64,000 nt of DNA from Sinimarinibacterium sp. NLF-5-8 (GCF_010092425.1 NZ_CP048030.1:310001-374000), one strand, 5' to 3'; shown: positions 53,283-62,461, counted from the stretch's first letter. Notes: generated by a model not told the origin, from the letters alone. Translations and numbers: made by a program.

Positions 53283-53313
53283 AAAAACCCACTGGAAAAA
53301 CCAGTGGGTTTTT
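53283..53313. terminator. Bidirectional terminator in the element
   Basis: Perfect 13-bp inverted repeat (53283-53295 with 53301-53313), 5-nt A loop, A5 and T5 ends. It separates the rightward 108-residue gene from the leftward conjugation block. Confidence 0.88.
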
Positions 53314-53332
53314 GGTTGAAATCAAAGAATAT

Positions 53333-53360
53333 CCATCAGGAGGGTTGCCCCTCCTGATGG
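53333..53360. repeat. Second perfect hairpin
   Basis: Perfect 12-bp inverted repeat (53333-53344 with 53349-53360) with a 4-nt loop, 20 bp from the terminator and 18 bp from the end of the leftward gene. It has no T run; it may stabilise the 3' end of that transcript or bind a protein. Confidence 0.6.
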
Positions 53361-53378
53361 CGCCAGGGGGGGGTGCTG

Positions 53379-54491
53379 TTACCAAGCCTCTACGGCAGAG
53401 CCGCCTTGCGGCGGTCCCACGCGGGGGGCAGGCAGTTCAACCTTACCAGAAGGTTTTGCTGCCTTCGGGCCGATGACCCCGCCGCTGCAACGCGGGCACT
53501 GCCGTGCCCCGCCGTCGCAGACAGCCATCATCTGCGCCGTCCAACTCTCCCTCATTGCTTCGAGAGTTTTTGGTGCGCCGCCCGTCCACGTCTCCACCGC
53601 TGCCTCAAGCACCTTTTGGCGCTCAAGGCAGAAGCGCCGCCCGCTTTTGCGCCATGCGGCCATACCGGCCCGCAAGGCGCGCACCCGCAGCTTGCGCCCC
53701 TGCATCGGGCGGTTGTTTGCGTGTCGCTCCAACAGCCGTTCCGACTTTGGTTGGTCAAAAATCCGGGGAATGGCTTCCCCGGTTTCGATCCAGCGCTTCT
53801 CAAAGAACGCACGGCGGCGTTCTTCGCGGAAGCGGGGGTAGTCGGCAACCGCCATGCCGCGAATGCGGCAGGCCAGAACCGGAACGTACTGTTCCAGTTC
53901 ATCGAAGTAGCTGAACATGGTGTTGTTCAACTCATCCGACATCAACGCCGCCTCCGGGCTTTGCAAGCCCAGGTGCGCGCCGCCGCCCCACACGGGGTCG
54001 ATTGACGCCTCGACGGCATCAATCGCCTCCCCGTCAGACAGGCTGACGGTAGCCGAGACAGCTACGCGGCGTGCAATCGCATCCGCCTCGCCGCGCGGCG
54101 CCCCTGAAACCGACGCCGAAGCGCCGATCATCCGGGGCAGTTTCCGCGCCACCGAGAAGGTGACGTATGCTGCGATCGACCGCTCCGGGTCAAAGCCGCG
54201 CCCTTCGGCGCGGTCGCCGGTTTTGTGGAGGACTTTAAGCAAGTCCTCCACCATTTGCGCCCAGATATCTTCAGGCGGCACGTCGCCGCGCGCCTGAAGA
54301 TAAAGAAACCAGACCTGCTCTTGCAGGTCGGCCATCTGGCTGGACGCTCGCGCTTGTGTCCAGCCGAAGCCTTGCGGCATCGGCTGGATCATGAGGCCGA
54401 TCAGGGCGTCAGAGACGCCCTGATCGGCCTGCCACCGGCGCACCAGTTTCGGTGTGCCGGACAAAACGGATATGTATTCTTGACCAAACAT
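53379..54491 (-). CDS. Hypothetical protein, 370 residues, last gene of the leftward block
   Basis: Not recognised. The N-terminal half is helical and contains EDIWAQMVEDLLKVLHKTGD and GFDPERSIAAYVTFSVARKL, loosely like a sigma-factor region 2 pattern (FDPxR...YAxxxxR), which is only a hint. The middle is charged (RFREERRRAFFEKRWIETGE). The C-terminal part has a CDGGARQCPRCSG cluster that could bind zinc. A strong AGGAGG precedes ATG 54491 and lies next to a nested hairpin. It has no signal peptide or membrane helix, so it should be cytoplasmic. It may be a regulator or processing protein of the element. Confidence 0.6.
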   Translation of the reverse strand: MFGQEYISVLSGTPKLVRRWQADQGVSDALIGLMIQPMPQGFGWTQARASSQMADLQEQVWFLYLQARGDVPPEDIWAQMVEDLLKVLHKTGDRAEGRGFDPERSIAAYVTFSVARKLPRMIGASASVSGAPRGEADAIARRVAVSATVSLSDGEAIDAVEASIDPVWGGGAHLGLQSPEAALMSDELNNTMFSYFDELEQYVPVLACRIRGMAVADYPRFREERRRAFFEKRWIETGEAIPRIFDQPKSERLLERHANNRPMQGRKLRVRALRAGMAAWRKSGRRFCLERQKVLEAAVETWTGGAPKTLEAMRESWTAQMMAVCDGGARQCPRCSGGVIGPKAAKPSGKVELPAPRVGPPQGGSAVEAW

Positions 54492-54494
54492 CTT

Positions 54495-54545
54495 GTAGTC
54501 CTCCTGTGGACTTGAGAAAACTCAAGAGTCTCTAGTCAGGACTAC
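54495..54545 (-). promoter_or_regulatory. Nested leader hairpin next to the SD of the 370-residue gene
   Basis: An outer repeat GTAGTCC (54495-54501) / GGACTAC (54539-54545) encloses a CTTGAG (54511-54516) / CTCAAG (54521-54526) hairpin. On the minus strand the arm nearest the gene directly follows the AGGAGG SD, and the distal arm follows a run of eight T. Closing of the stem would hinder initiation. A protein- or RNA-based switch is possible. Confidence 0.5.
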
Positions 54546-54594
54546 AAAAAAAACGGCCAAATTGGATCTCTAGCCGGTTGTGCTGCGGTTTTCC

Positions 54595-54603
54595 TGTGGA
54601 TAA
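54595..54603 (-). other. Perfect DnaA-box sequence in a leader region
   Basis: TTATCCACA on the minus strand, an exact match to the DnaA-box consensus, in the 128-bp gap between the 81-residue membrane protein and the 370-residue gene. A single box can occur by chance, but it is in the gene-free part of an element that also has DnaA-box-like tandem repeats. Confidence 0.4.
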
Positions 54604-54619
54604 GCCTGAAAAACCGGCC

Positions 54620-54865
54620 TCAATATCTCTCAGATGGATCAAGATCAGCGCGCTTTGAGGTCAGGTGCCGCGCCAGGACGTAATGATCCATGAAAAAGGT
54701 TTTGATCATCCATGCGATCCAGCCAGTGCCGCTGCCTGCAATCAATCCGGCCAGGCTGGTGATCGCATTGATGATCGGGCTGATCAGATGCCGCACGCCG
54801 GGAATCTTGTCCAGCACGATGATGGCGATAATAAAACCCGAGAAGTACAGGATCAGTGATGACAT
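54620..54865 (-). CDS. Small membrane protein beside the coupling protein
   Basis: 81 residues with two hydrophobic segments (about 3-20 and 28-55; SSLILYFSGFIIAIIVLDKI is the first) and a basic C-terminus. Family not recognised. It starts 2 bp after the coupling protein gene, so it is co-translated and may stabilise the coupling protein or act in entry exclusion, as small membrane proteins at this place do in some elements. This role is inference. Confidence 0.62.
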   Translation of the reverse strand: MSSLILYFSGFIIAIIVLDKIPGVRHLISPIINAITSLAGLIAGSGTGWIAWMIKTFFMDHYVLARHLTSKRADLDPSERY

Positions 54866-54867
54866 GG

Positions 54868-56577
54868 TTAACCGCTCATGAAGTCGGTGTAACGCGACCC
54901 CAGATCATGCCCCGTCCAGCCTTGCGGCACGGTGCGAACGTGCCTCAAGGGGATGAACTCAACGTCCTGTGCGCCGGGCAGGTTCAGGTAGGGCACTTTG
55001 AGGTGATATACACGCGGGCCAATAGTGACGACACATTCGCCAATCGCCAGTGCTGACAGTTTGGCCGGGGAGACGCGATATTCTTCGTTCTCGCGCCAGG
55101 ACTCGCCCAGGCCATCCCCTTCGCCCTGCGACAACTGGGGGGTGGCGTGAATGAACGGACTCGATGCACTGCGATTGGCGGTCTGCGACAGGGTATACAG
55201 CATCTTTTTGTGCTTGCCGATGATTTCAGCAGCCGTTTCTGCCGAATCCGCACCCCCAAAACGAAACAGGACTTTCGACCAGGTATTTTGCAAGATCACG
55301 TCCGCAAACTCGGGGGACACCTCCCGCAATTGGCCGAATGCCTGAAAACCGGGCATGACCGATATGCCCGCCGAACGCGCCTGCTCGAATAGCCGGGAAA
55401 CACCGGGCATCGCATAACTGCCCATTTCGTCCGCGAACAGTAAATGCGGCGGGTGAGGGCGCCCGCTGGTTGGGAGTGCCTGAACCCGTGCTACCGCGCT
55501 ACGAAAATCAGACAACAGCATCTTGGCAAAATTGATCGCCGCTGTTTCCTTTGCCATCGTCGGCAGCCGGATGTACAGAATCTTGCCCTGGGTGATGACA
55601 TCAAAAAGATCAACTTCGGGCGTGTAGGTGTTGAAAATCTCACCAAACTTGCCTTGCGCAAACAACGCCAACCTGCCCGCCATGCCGCCCAGGGTGTCCT
55701 TCATCTTGGCGATGTCGATCACCATCTCTTTCGAGTCCTTGCCCGCAGGCTTGCGGTATTTGTCCAAAAACACGTCCAGCGCCATCCGTTCAGGCCCTTG
55801 CGGACACAGGCGCAAAAGCTCCTGCAAGGCCAGCGGCGATTGCAGCAAAATGGTCAGGTCATTGAAGGTGTACAGTCTGTTGGCGGCCTGCAACGCGCCG
55901 ACAATCACTGTCAGCGCGTGGTTGACGCTTTGCCGATAGTGATCCGCACCAGGGTTGTTTTCAGCCGAGGGAATCAGATTCAGAAGTCGTGAGGACACCT
56001 CATCGGGGTCGCCGTTGATCAGCGGGTTGTAGGTGTGACTGCGCCCAGGATTTGAAATGTCAAGAACGTAGAAGTCGGACTCTCGCCCCGTCACTTTCGC
56101 CATGTGCGTCAGGGCGGCCAGGGAATCGCCGTCGATCTTGGCGTCAATGAATGTGACGCCGCCACCGCGCTCGATCTGTTGCCAGATCATGAACATGCCC
56201 AGTGTCGTCTTGCCGACGCCTGATGCGCCCACCAGCGCGATATGACGGGTCAGAAGGTTGTAGGGCACCCGGACAGGCGTCTGGGTGTCGGTGGTGTACC
56301 CCAACAGCACGCCGTCCTCATCCTTGCAGTCCACCGGCGCATCCGAGGGCAAGACAAAGCCCTCGAACACGCTGTCATCAACCGGATCAAGCTTCTGCTT
56401 ATACCGACCCAGCCCCAGTGCAAAACCGCTCAGTGCAGCGACGCCGCAGGCCATCGCGGTCAGGGTGAAGTTGCTGCCTGCCAGCCCAGGGTGGGCCACC
56501 GCAGCCGCGCCCGCCAGGCCCATCAGCGCCCAGCCATCGGTCGCCCCCAGCAGCTTGCGCTTGCGTTTGGCACTCAT
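54868..56577 (-). CDS. traD: Type IV coupling protein (VirD4/TraD family)
   Basis: 569 residues. It links the relaxosome to the conjugation channel and uses ATP. Two N-terminal membrane helices (about 15-35 and 38-56) precede the motor domain with Walker A GASGVGKTT at 117-125, DAKIDGDSLAAL, TYNPLINGDPDEVSSRLLNL and the Walker B-like HLLFADEMGSYAMPGVSRLF. Helical all-alpha residues follow, then a short C-terminus. Its ATG overlaps the traH stop (ATGA). A relaxase and the rest of the secretion apparatus must be outside the window. Confidence 0.92.
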   Translation of the reverse strand: MSAKRKRKLLGATDGWALMGLAGAAAVAHPGLAGSNFTLTAMACGVAALSGFALGLGRYKQKLDPVDDSVFEGFVLPSDAPVDCKDEDGVLLGYTTDTQTPVRVPYNLLTRHIALVGASGVGKTTLGMFMIWQQIERGGGVTFIDAKIDGDSLAALTHMAKVTGRESDFYVLDISNPGRSHTYNPLINGDPDEVSSRLLNLIPSAENNPGADHYRQSVNHALTVIVGALQAANRLYTFNDLTILLQSPLALQELLRLCPQGPERMALDVFLDKYRKPAGKDSKEMVIDIAKMKDTLGGMAGRLALFAQGKFGEIFNTYTPEVDLFDVITQGKILYIRLPTMAKETAAINFAKMLLSDFRSAVARVQALPTSGRPHPPHLLFADEMGSYAMPGVSRLFEQARSAGISVMPGFQAFGQLREVSPEFADVILQNTWSKVLFRFGGADSAETAAEIIGKHKKMLYTLSQTANRSASSPFIHATPQLSQGEGDGLGESWRENEEYRVSPAKLSALAIGECVVTIGPRVYHLKVPYLNLPGAQDVEFIPLRHVRTVPQGWTGHDLGSRYTDFMSG

Positions 56578-58382
56578 CGCAGCGCGCCATTGACAAGCCC
56601 TTGCGTAAACGAGATGTTGCCTTGCAGTCCGGTGCCGTTGAGCGACTGGTAGATCACAGCATCGACCGTCATCAGGGTTGACAGCAGGGAGTTCTGCAAT
56701 GCTGCCGTCTGGCCGATCAGCGCCACCTCCTTGTCAATGGAAGTCTTGATTAAGCCGACGACCGCCTGCATTGCGGCCATCGCGTTTGCCATTGACTCAG
56801 TGGCGGATATGTCCATCTTAGAGCCAGAATCCTTGGGCACCAGAACCTGACTGGTCAGAATGCTGCGCGCCAAAACGAGCGCAACGAAACCGGAATACAT
56901 ATCCACCAGTTGCGCCGCCGTATCAGGATAGACCGCTGCGATATTCACCATCCGGTACAGCGGCAACGGCACGGCTGTCATCAGGGCGACCGCTTCATTC
57001 GAAATAGCTCTGCCTCCCTGGATGTCCTTGATGGCCCCAGTCAGAATCTTGGCCGTTCGGGTATAAAGACCTTCCTTCTGGATGAAGAGGTTATCCCCCT
57101 TGATGGCAACTTCACCCACGGTGTCGATGGTGGAGTGATCGGCATTGCAGAAAGCGATGGTAGGCAATTGCGTCCCACCCACCGGCAAAAACTCACCATA
57201 TGGCGTAATTTCCACCCGAGAGCCTACGGCCCCCTGCTTCTCAACGTCTTGTGGCAAGCAATAGATAAAAGGCAAGTCCTTCAACTTTTGGCTGTCGATC
57301 TCGCCGATGCGGCTGGTAACTGCCTCATTGATCTGTTGATCGAGCGTGGACTGGTTCTGGGCGGGGGGTGCCGTGGGGGCCGGTGTGGCGGAACCCCCTC
57401 CTGTGACCATACTTGCAGTAGAATCGGTCCCGTACATGATCAGCGCCAACAAATAACTCGGGCCTTCCGGCCCCCAGCTCTGATATTTGGAGTCGCTCAT
57501 CTCGATTTTCGGCGATTCACCTGCAGCCGCCTTATTTATGGGTAATTGAAACCCGGTCATGGAGATCATCAGCTCTTTGGCTGATGTGCTGGCGTAACCC
57601 ATTTTGGTCAGCGCAGCCCATGCCTTATTCGAGTGCATCTCAATGCTCTCTTCCAGCGCCTTCATGAGATCGACCTGATTCTGGGGGGTCGGACTTGCGC
57701 CGCTGGCCAGCCCATTGAGATGACCAATCCATTTCGTCACTCGTTCGGTCGCATCGTTGATGCTGGTGCACATCTTGGAGGCCGCCCCTGAATCGGCTGC
57801 GGCGCCACTTTTGGTGGAAGTCTGGCGACAGAACTCAGTGGATTTCAGTTCGTTCAACGGCTTGAGGCCCAGTGCCGGAAAGTTGCTTTGGGCTGCGTTG
57901 TAAGCGCCTTCGACCAATGCAGTTGCAACCTCGCAGGAGTCGATGCTGATGGAGGACAAAAGCTGCGCCATCTCCCGTAGTCTCGCTATGACATCCGCAC
58001 AGATCGGACACAGAACGCGCATGGCAATGTCAATGACCAGGCCGACCGAGTTCGACAGGATGGCGTCAATCAGCTTCTTGATCTCGGCCCCCTTGATAAA
58101 GGAGAGGCTGCCGAGGCTGGCATCAATGCCGCCGCATCCGGCTGAAAAATGCGGCGGCGTAATCGAAACCAGTCTGACGCGCTGAACCGGGAAGCGAACA
58201 TTCAGCGATCCGCCAAAATAGACGTTGCGCGCAGACGTGCGCATGTGTCCGGCGCCATGTGCGCTGCTGGTGAGTTGACTGAATGCGTCAGCCATAGCAT
58301 TTGCCGCATGAGATGTGGGACTCCACGCCATTGCAACCAGCAAAAACGCAAACAAACGAAAGAAAACAGGAATTTTTTTCAT
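56574..58382 (-). CDS. traH: F-type conjugation protein TraH
   Basis: 602 residues, longer than F plasmid TraH (about 460). A signal peptide (about 1-26, SPTSHA-AN) is followed by the family start: YFGGSLNVRFPVQRVRLVSI then TPPHFSAGCGGIDASLGSLS (AGCGGID at 81-87). The middle holds CPICADVIARLREMAQLLSS with SIDSCEVATALVEG. The C-terminal region is helical. TraH is a periplasmic/outer-membrane-associated part of the F-type pilus machinery. It lies 6 bp after the Ig-like gene and is coupled to traD. Confidence 0.9.
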   Translation of the reverse strand: MKKIPVFFRLFAFLLVAMAWSPTSHAANAMADAFSQLTSSAHGAGHMRTSARNVYFGGSLNVRFPVQRVRLVSITPPHFSAGCGGIDASLGSLSFIKGAEIKKLIDAILSNSVGLVIDIAMRVLCPICADVIARLREMAQLLSSISIDSCEVATALVEGAYNAAQSNFPALGLKPLNELKSTEFCRQTSTKSGAAADSGAASKMCTSINDATERVTKWIGHLNGLASGASPTPQNQVDLMKALEESIEMHSNKAWAALTKMGYASTSAKELMISMTGFQLPINKAAAGESPKIEMSDSKYQSWGPEGPSYLLALIMYGTDSTASMVTGGGSATPAPTAPPAQNQSTLDQQINEAVTSRIGEIDSQKLKDLPFIYCLPQDVEKQGAVGSRVEITPYGEFLPVGGTQLPTIAFCNADHSTIDTVGEVAIKGDNLFIQKEGLYTRTAKILTGAIKDIQGGRAISNEAVALMTAVPLPLYRMVNIAAVYPDTAAQLVDMYSGFVALVLARSILTSQVLVPKDSGSKMDISATESMANAMAAMQAVVGLIKTSIDKEVALIGQTAALQNSLLSTLMTVDAVIYQSLNGTGLQGNISFTQGLVNGALR

Positions 58383-58388
58383 CGAAAA

Positions 58389-60509
58389 TTACCGATTTTT
58401 AACGACGGTGACTGTTGCACTGCCGACCCCAACCCCGCTGTAGCCGTAACACTCGACACTATGGGTGTAACTGCTACTGGCACCGATGCCTTTATTGGGA
58501 TCATCCGGGTCGTACTCCACGGCAAACCGCAGTCCGCGCGCGCCCGCATATGAGTCCATAAGACCATCCACCAGGCAGGAGTCCGCATAGCTGCTGGACC
58601 AGTAGAGCGATGCGTTGACCAGATCGCCGCCATAGGCCGTAGAAGGCGAGAAAAATGCGCTGACGCTGGGCGGTGGCGGTGACACCCATTGCAGGCTGGC
58701 CGTGCGGGTGCTGGTGCCGCCAATGTTGGTACAGGACAGCGTGACAAACTCCGTGCCGATTGGGCCATTGGGCCGCGACCGAACCTGTGATCCTGTTGGG
58801 CTGACAACGCCATTGATGGCTCCCGTGGCTGTACACGTCCACGGCACCACCGACGATGATTCCCAGGATAAAACGGCATTGCCATACCGCACCATCGACG
58901 ATGAAACCGAGTATCCAATACGGGTATCAGGCGGCGGCGGGAGTCGCACATTGACAGATACGGTGCGCTGGACGGTTCCACCCTGGCCGATGCAGGTCAG
59001 CGTGTAGCTATAGGTTCCGGCCTGCTCGGGATAATCAATGCGAGTGGAGAAGGTCGTGTTCTGATGCGTCAGTGAGTCCGCTTCAAAGCCCGTATTCTTG
59101 AACCCCTGCCAGTCCCCGCTGGCCGTGCATTGATTGACCCATGCCACAGACCAGCTCAGCGTCGTGGTCAGTGGATCAAGACCAATGGTCATGTCGTCGG
59201 GCACGGCAGACAATGCAAGCTCGGGTTCATGCGGCTCCACCGTGACCACTGCGCGCGCCTGCACCTCGGCCCCGTCCCCGGTGCAGGTGAGCGTATAGGT
59301 GTATGTGCCGACCCAATAAGGGGTCAGCGTCAGCGATCCCTTGATATCCTGATTGCCCGTCCAGTCGTCCGCGACCTCAAACGACTGGCCTTCAACCGTC
59401 ATCGGCTCAGCCGTCGAGTGCATGTCCCCGACACAATGGGTGACGTTGGCTGCATCCCATTGCAGGGTGAAAAATTGCTCCGGGTAGATCGTTGTCGTCA
59501 GATTGGGGTCAGATGCGGACTGGCCTTCGGGCACCGCAAGAATCGTCACGCCGGGGCGGGGGCGCAGATCATCACGGTTCGCAGCCGTCACCCTGATCTC
59601 GGTCGAATCCGACAGTGTTTCGCCCTTTTCGGTTCGGCACGTCAGGGTGTAGCGATAGGTGCCCACGGTTTCAAAAACGAGATTGGCGGTCCCCCGGATC
59701 GGCGCAGGGCCACTAACATTATTGATGTCGTTCAGTGATGCGGCCATCGTGCAGCTTTGCATTCCGCTGGAATGCCAGCTCAACAGCGGCTCTTGACCTA
59801 ACGGCACCTCAGATTCGGCAAACGAGATGTTGATCGCATCAACCGCAGGCTTGGCTGCGGGCAACAGCGCCACATCAGAGCTGTGAATTTCAGGCGCCAC
59901 AGTGCTGACCAGCCGTGAGCCGGTCGCCGCCCTGGGCTTCCAGTGCGCCTGTCCGACCAACGCCTGTTTCGATAGGTTGCTCGGCGGCTGATGAATGCTG
60001 GCAACCACAACATTCAGCGCAGAGGAATGGTGTGTGCCGTCTGCGGTTGTAAACGAGGCGACGATCTCATACTCCCCGGCGCGCAGGTATTCGTGGCTGG
60101 CTGCAAACAGGGGCACGCCTGCAATCGTGTAGATGTCGCTGCCGCGATGAAGGATGTTGTAATCACCATCCCCCCAGCTCAGGCGAATCTGTTGGACGGC
60201 ATTGTTGTTGTCACTGGCGATTGGGCTGGTGGTCGGCCAGTTGCTGGTGGCGTATACGGTAAAGGTGCATTCCTGCATGTCCACGGACGGGCGCTGATCC
60301 TCACCGCCAGATGGCGTGCCCTGATCCTCCCAGATCACGCATTTGGTGTGGGAGGCTTTGAGCACCCCCGCATCCCCGCCGCTGAGATCGTAATCGCTGC
60401 GCAGGCCCTGTCCGCCCGCATTCTGGAAGGCATCGACACTGGCGTGACCGACACAGGGCGCAAGCAAGGCGCACAACAGCAGGGGCCAGGGATTCGGGCG
60501 ATGTGTCAT
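58389..60509 (-). CDS. Secreted PKD/Ig-like repeat protein in the conjugation operon
   Basis: 706 residues. Signal peptide (about 1-23). Domain 1 has C57/C81. A PKD-like domain (about 105-170, SWGDGDYN ... HEYLRAGEYEIVASFTTADG) follows. Then come five Ig-like repeats, each with one Cys pair (C253/C291, C359/C409, C461/C506, C559/C593, C645/C687) and a GTYxYTLTCxGxG-type strand; PPPP linkers separate the last ones. It has no membrane anchor at the end, so it is probably periplasmic or surface-exposed. Ig-like proteins of IncHI plasmids affect conjugation and surface contact; a similar job here is inferred. ATG 60509 is 8 bp after the traN stop. Confidence 0.75.
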   Translation of the reverse strand: MTHRPNPWPLLLCALLAPCVGHASVDAFQNAGGQGLRSDYDLSGGDAGVLKASHTKCVIWEDQGTPSGGEDQRPSVDMQECTFTVYATSNWPTTSPIASDNNNAVQQIRLSWGDGDYNILHRGSDIYTIAGVPLFAASHEYLRAGEYEIVASFTTADGTHHSSALNVVVASIHQPPSNLSKQALVGQAHWKPRAATGSRLVSTVAPEIHSSDVALLPAAKPAVDAINISFAESEVPLGQEPLLSWHSSGMQSCTMAASLNDINNVSGPAPIRGTANLVFETVGTYRYTLTCRTEKGETLSDSTEIRVTAANRDDLRPRPGVTILAVPEGQSASDPNLTTTIYPEQFFTLQWDAANVTHCVGDMHSTAEPMTVEGQSFEVADDWTGNQDIKGSLTLTPYWVGTYTYTLTCTGDGAEVQARAVVTVEPHEPELALSAVPDDMTIGLDPLTTTLSWSVAWVNQCTASGDWQGFKNTGFEADSLTHQNTTFSTRIDYPEQAGTYSYTLTCIGQGGTVQRTVSVNVRLPPPPDTRIGYSVSSSMVRYGNAVLSWESSSVVPWTCTATGAINGVVSPTGSQVRSRPNGPIGTEFVTLSCTNIGGTSTRTASLQWVSPPPPSVSAFFSPSTAYGGDLVNASLYWSSSYADSCLVDGLMDSYAGARGLRFAVEYDPDDPNKGIGASSSYTHSVECYGYSGVGVGSATVTVVKNR

Positions 60510-60517
60510 CTTGCTTT

Positions 60518-62461
60518 TCACGGTTGCACCGGGGTTTGGAGCAGGGGTGAATCCCTGAGCACCTGGGTCTGCACCTGAGCGGGATCGGGCTGTTTGGGTT
60601 GCAGGCTTTCCAGCCACTCGGAGAGGTCAATCCGGCTCATGTCCAGGTGAGAGAACTCGGCCATCGTCAGCCCCCCGCAATCCGGGAAGTTGTTTGCGGG
60701 GTCGCCGCCCCCGCAGCCAGGGTTGCCAAAGGGTCGCGCTGTGATCTGGGCGGGCGCAAACACCTGGTATTTGCACAGGTAATACGGGCCTTGGCATCCG
60801 CCAAAAATCGTGATGCCGGTGCCGGGGATCAGATAAGGCGTCGCCGGGGAAATGTTCACAGGCAGGGTCAGCGTTTCAATCGGTCCGGTCGGGTCTACCC
60901 CGTTTTCGGTTGGGGCATAACGAATCTCTACGGTCTGCGGGATGTTGGTGCCAAACTTGGGGGATTGCGCGACAGGCACCGAGCGCCCCGCAAACAGCCA
61001 CTGGAAGCCCAGGGTCGTCCATTTTTCCCAACCGGCATCCTCCACAAACAGCGTCCAGTTGAGCTTGCTGGTGATGATCCCGGCACCTGATGTCAGCCCA
61101 CTGGCGGTATAGCGGCACTTGGGGTTGTCCGAGTCCCGATCCGTTTCGCAAGCCTGGGGCGATCTGGGCTTGAGTACCAGATAGCGGGTCAGGGCGAAGG
61201 TTTCGCCGTTGTCGTTCTGACTCATGTGCGCTGAGATGTTGACCTCAGATGTCACCAGCTTGGGCGGCGTGAATGTGGGGATCGTGCATTTGGTGTTGGT
61301 GGACGCAGCGTTGACACCCCTGCCGCGCGGACTCGCGTCGTCTTCATGTGGCTGATCGTCGCGGATGGTGCCGTTCGTACTGGTGCCCCCTGAACACACA
61401 GCCCAGCGCATTTCGCCGGAGGCCATCGGGCACTGGATCATCTGATCGTAGGTCAGCGCGCCGCGATTCTCAGGCTTGCACTGCCGTGACCACTGCCAGT
61501 GCCAGAACTGGTTGCCGTTGAGTTCAACCGGGCCTGCCCAGCGCCCGCCAGCGCCCTCCTGACTTTCGTAATAGTCGAGATCAAGATCGCGCGCCTGTGT
61601 CGTAAAGTTCGGGCCGGTTGCCAGTTCCGCCAGTTGCTTGCGCCCCTCGACCTGGATGATTTTTGCCAGAATCGAATCGAAGACACAGTAGTTGCGCGCT
61701 CGCTTGATGCACCCGATTAAAGGGGCTTTCTGACAACATCCATCACCAATATAGGTTGCAGTGTTCGCGCGCTTGGCGCCCGCCAGCTTGACCTCACTCT
61801 TGGAGCAGGCCGTCAACAGAAAGCCCTGATCTTGCAGACTGGTCGAGCAGCAGTTTTTGAGCATGTAATCTTCCTTCTTGCACTGCATGTGCGAACCTGT
61901 AAAGAGCGACGGCGCACCTGTCTGATCCGCAGGCTCGTTGGAATCGGTCTGCATTTCTTGAAGAATCCCGGTGCCCGCCATCGCATTTTTCTGCGATTCC
62001 TCATCGGGTGGCAGGGCGGCCTGATTCTCGAATCCGAAGGTGTTGAGTGTCAGGCAATTGTTCTGATCGGCGAAGCGGACGCATTGCGCCGTCCCACGCG
62101 AACACTGATAGGTGATATTCCAGTCCACGCATTGTCCTGCAGCGTCATATTCCAGGCACAGACGGGAGCCGGGAGATTCACGGCAAGCAGGGTCGGTGTT
62201 GCAGGCGGGGGCTTCCGAATAGCAGGTATACGTTTTCTGGCGCTCAAAGCAATCAATATCACTGGCAACGATCGCGCCTTCCGGGGGGTTAATCACGTTC
62301 GGCGTGCAAACCGTGACCGTAAAGCCGTGGTCATCGGTGGACTGCATACAGGACGGCGTACAGACCTCGCCGGTGACAACGCATTTGGAAGCAAATGCAA
62401 TCGCCTGCTGTGAAAACGGCAGGCATGACAGTAGAAAAACGACCAGAGCAAAGTTTCTCAC
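60518..62461 (-). CDS. traN: Mating-pair stabilisation protein TraN
   Basis: 647 residues with a signal peptide and about 31 Cys residues in the mature part. The conserved C-terminal TraN signature appears as ARNYCVFDSILAKIIQVEGR then KQLAEL, preceded by the GDGCCQKAPLIGC cluster. TraN is an outer membrane protein that stabilises mating pairs. The start is GTG at 62461, overlapping the stop of the previous gene (GTGA). It ends 8 bp before the Ig-like gene. A shorter or different N-terminal half than F TraN is apparent. Confidence 0.85.
   Translation of the reverse strand: MRNFALVVFLLSCLPFSQQAIAFASKCVVTGEVCTPSCMQSTDDHGFTVTVCTPNVINPPEGAIVASDIDCFERQKTYTCYSEAPACNTDPACRESPGSRLCLEYDAAGQCVDWNITYQCSRGTAQCVRFADQNNCLTLNTFGFENQAALPPDEESQKNAMAGTGILQEMQTDSNEPADQTGAPSLFTGSHMQCKKEDYMLKNCCSTSLQDQGFLLTACSKSEVKLAGAKRANTATYIGDGCCQKAPLIGCIKRARNYCVFDSILAKIIQVEGRKQLAELATGPNFTTQARDLDLDYYESQEGAGGRWAGPVELNGNQFWHWQWSRQCKPENRGALTYDQMIQCPMASGEMRWAVCSGGTSTNGTIRDDQPHEDDASPRGRGVNAASTNTKCTIPTFTPPKLVTSEVNISAHMSQNDNGETFALTRYLVLKPRSPQACETDRDSDNPKCRYTASGLTSGAGIITSKLNWTLFVEDAGWEKWTTLGFQWLFAGRSVPVAQSPKFGTNIPQTVEIRYAPTENGVDPTGPIETLTLPVNISPATPYLIPGTGITIFGGCQGPYYLCKYQVFAPAQITARPFGNPGCGGGDPANNFPDCGGLTMAEFSHLDMSRIDLSEWLESLQPKQPDPAQVQTQVLRDSPLLQTPVQP

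Noticed and set aside
53373-54005. Plus-strand frame opposite the 370-residue gene
   Set aside because: No SD and shadow-like composition; the minus-strand frame has a strong SD and balanced composition.
54541-54603. Chromosomal replication origin
   Set aside because: A single DnaA box without dnaA, dnaN, gyrB, gidA or an AT-rich unwinding region nearby.
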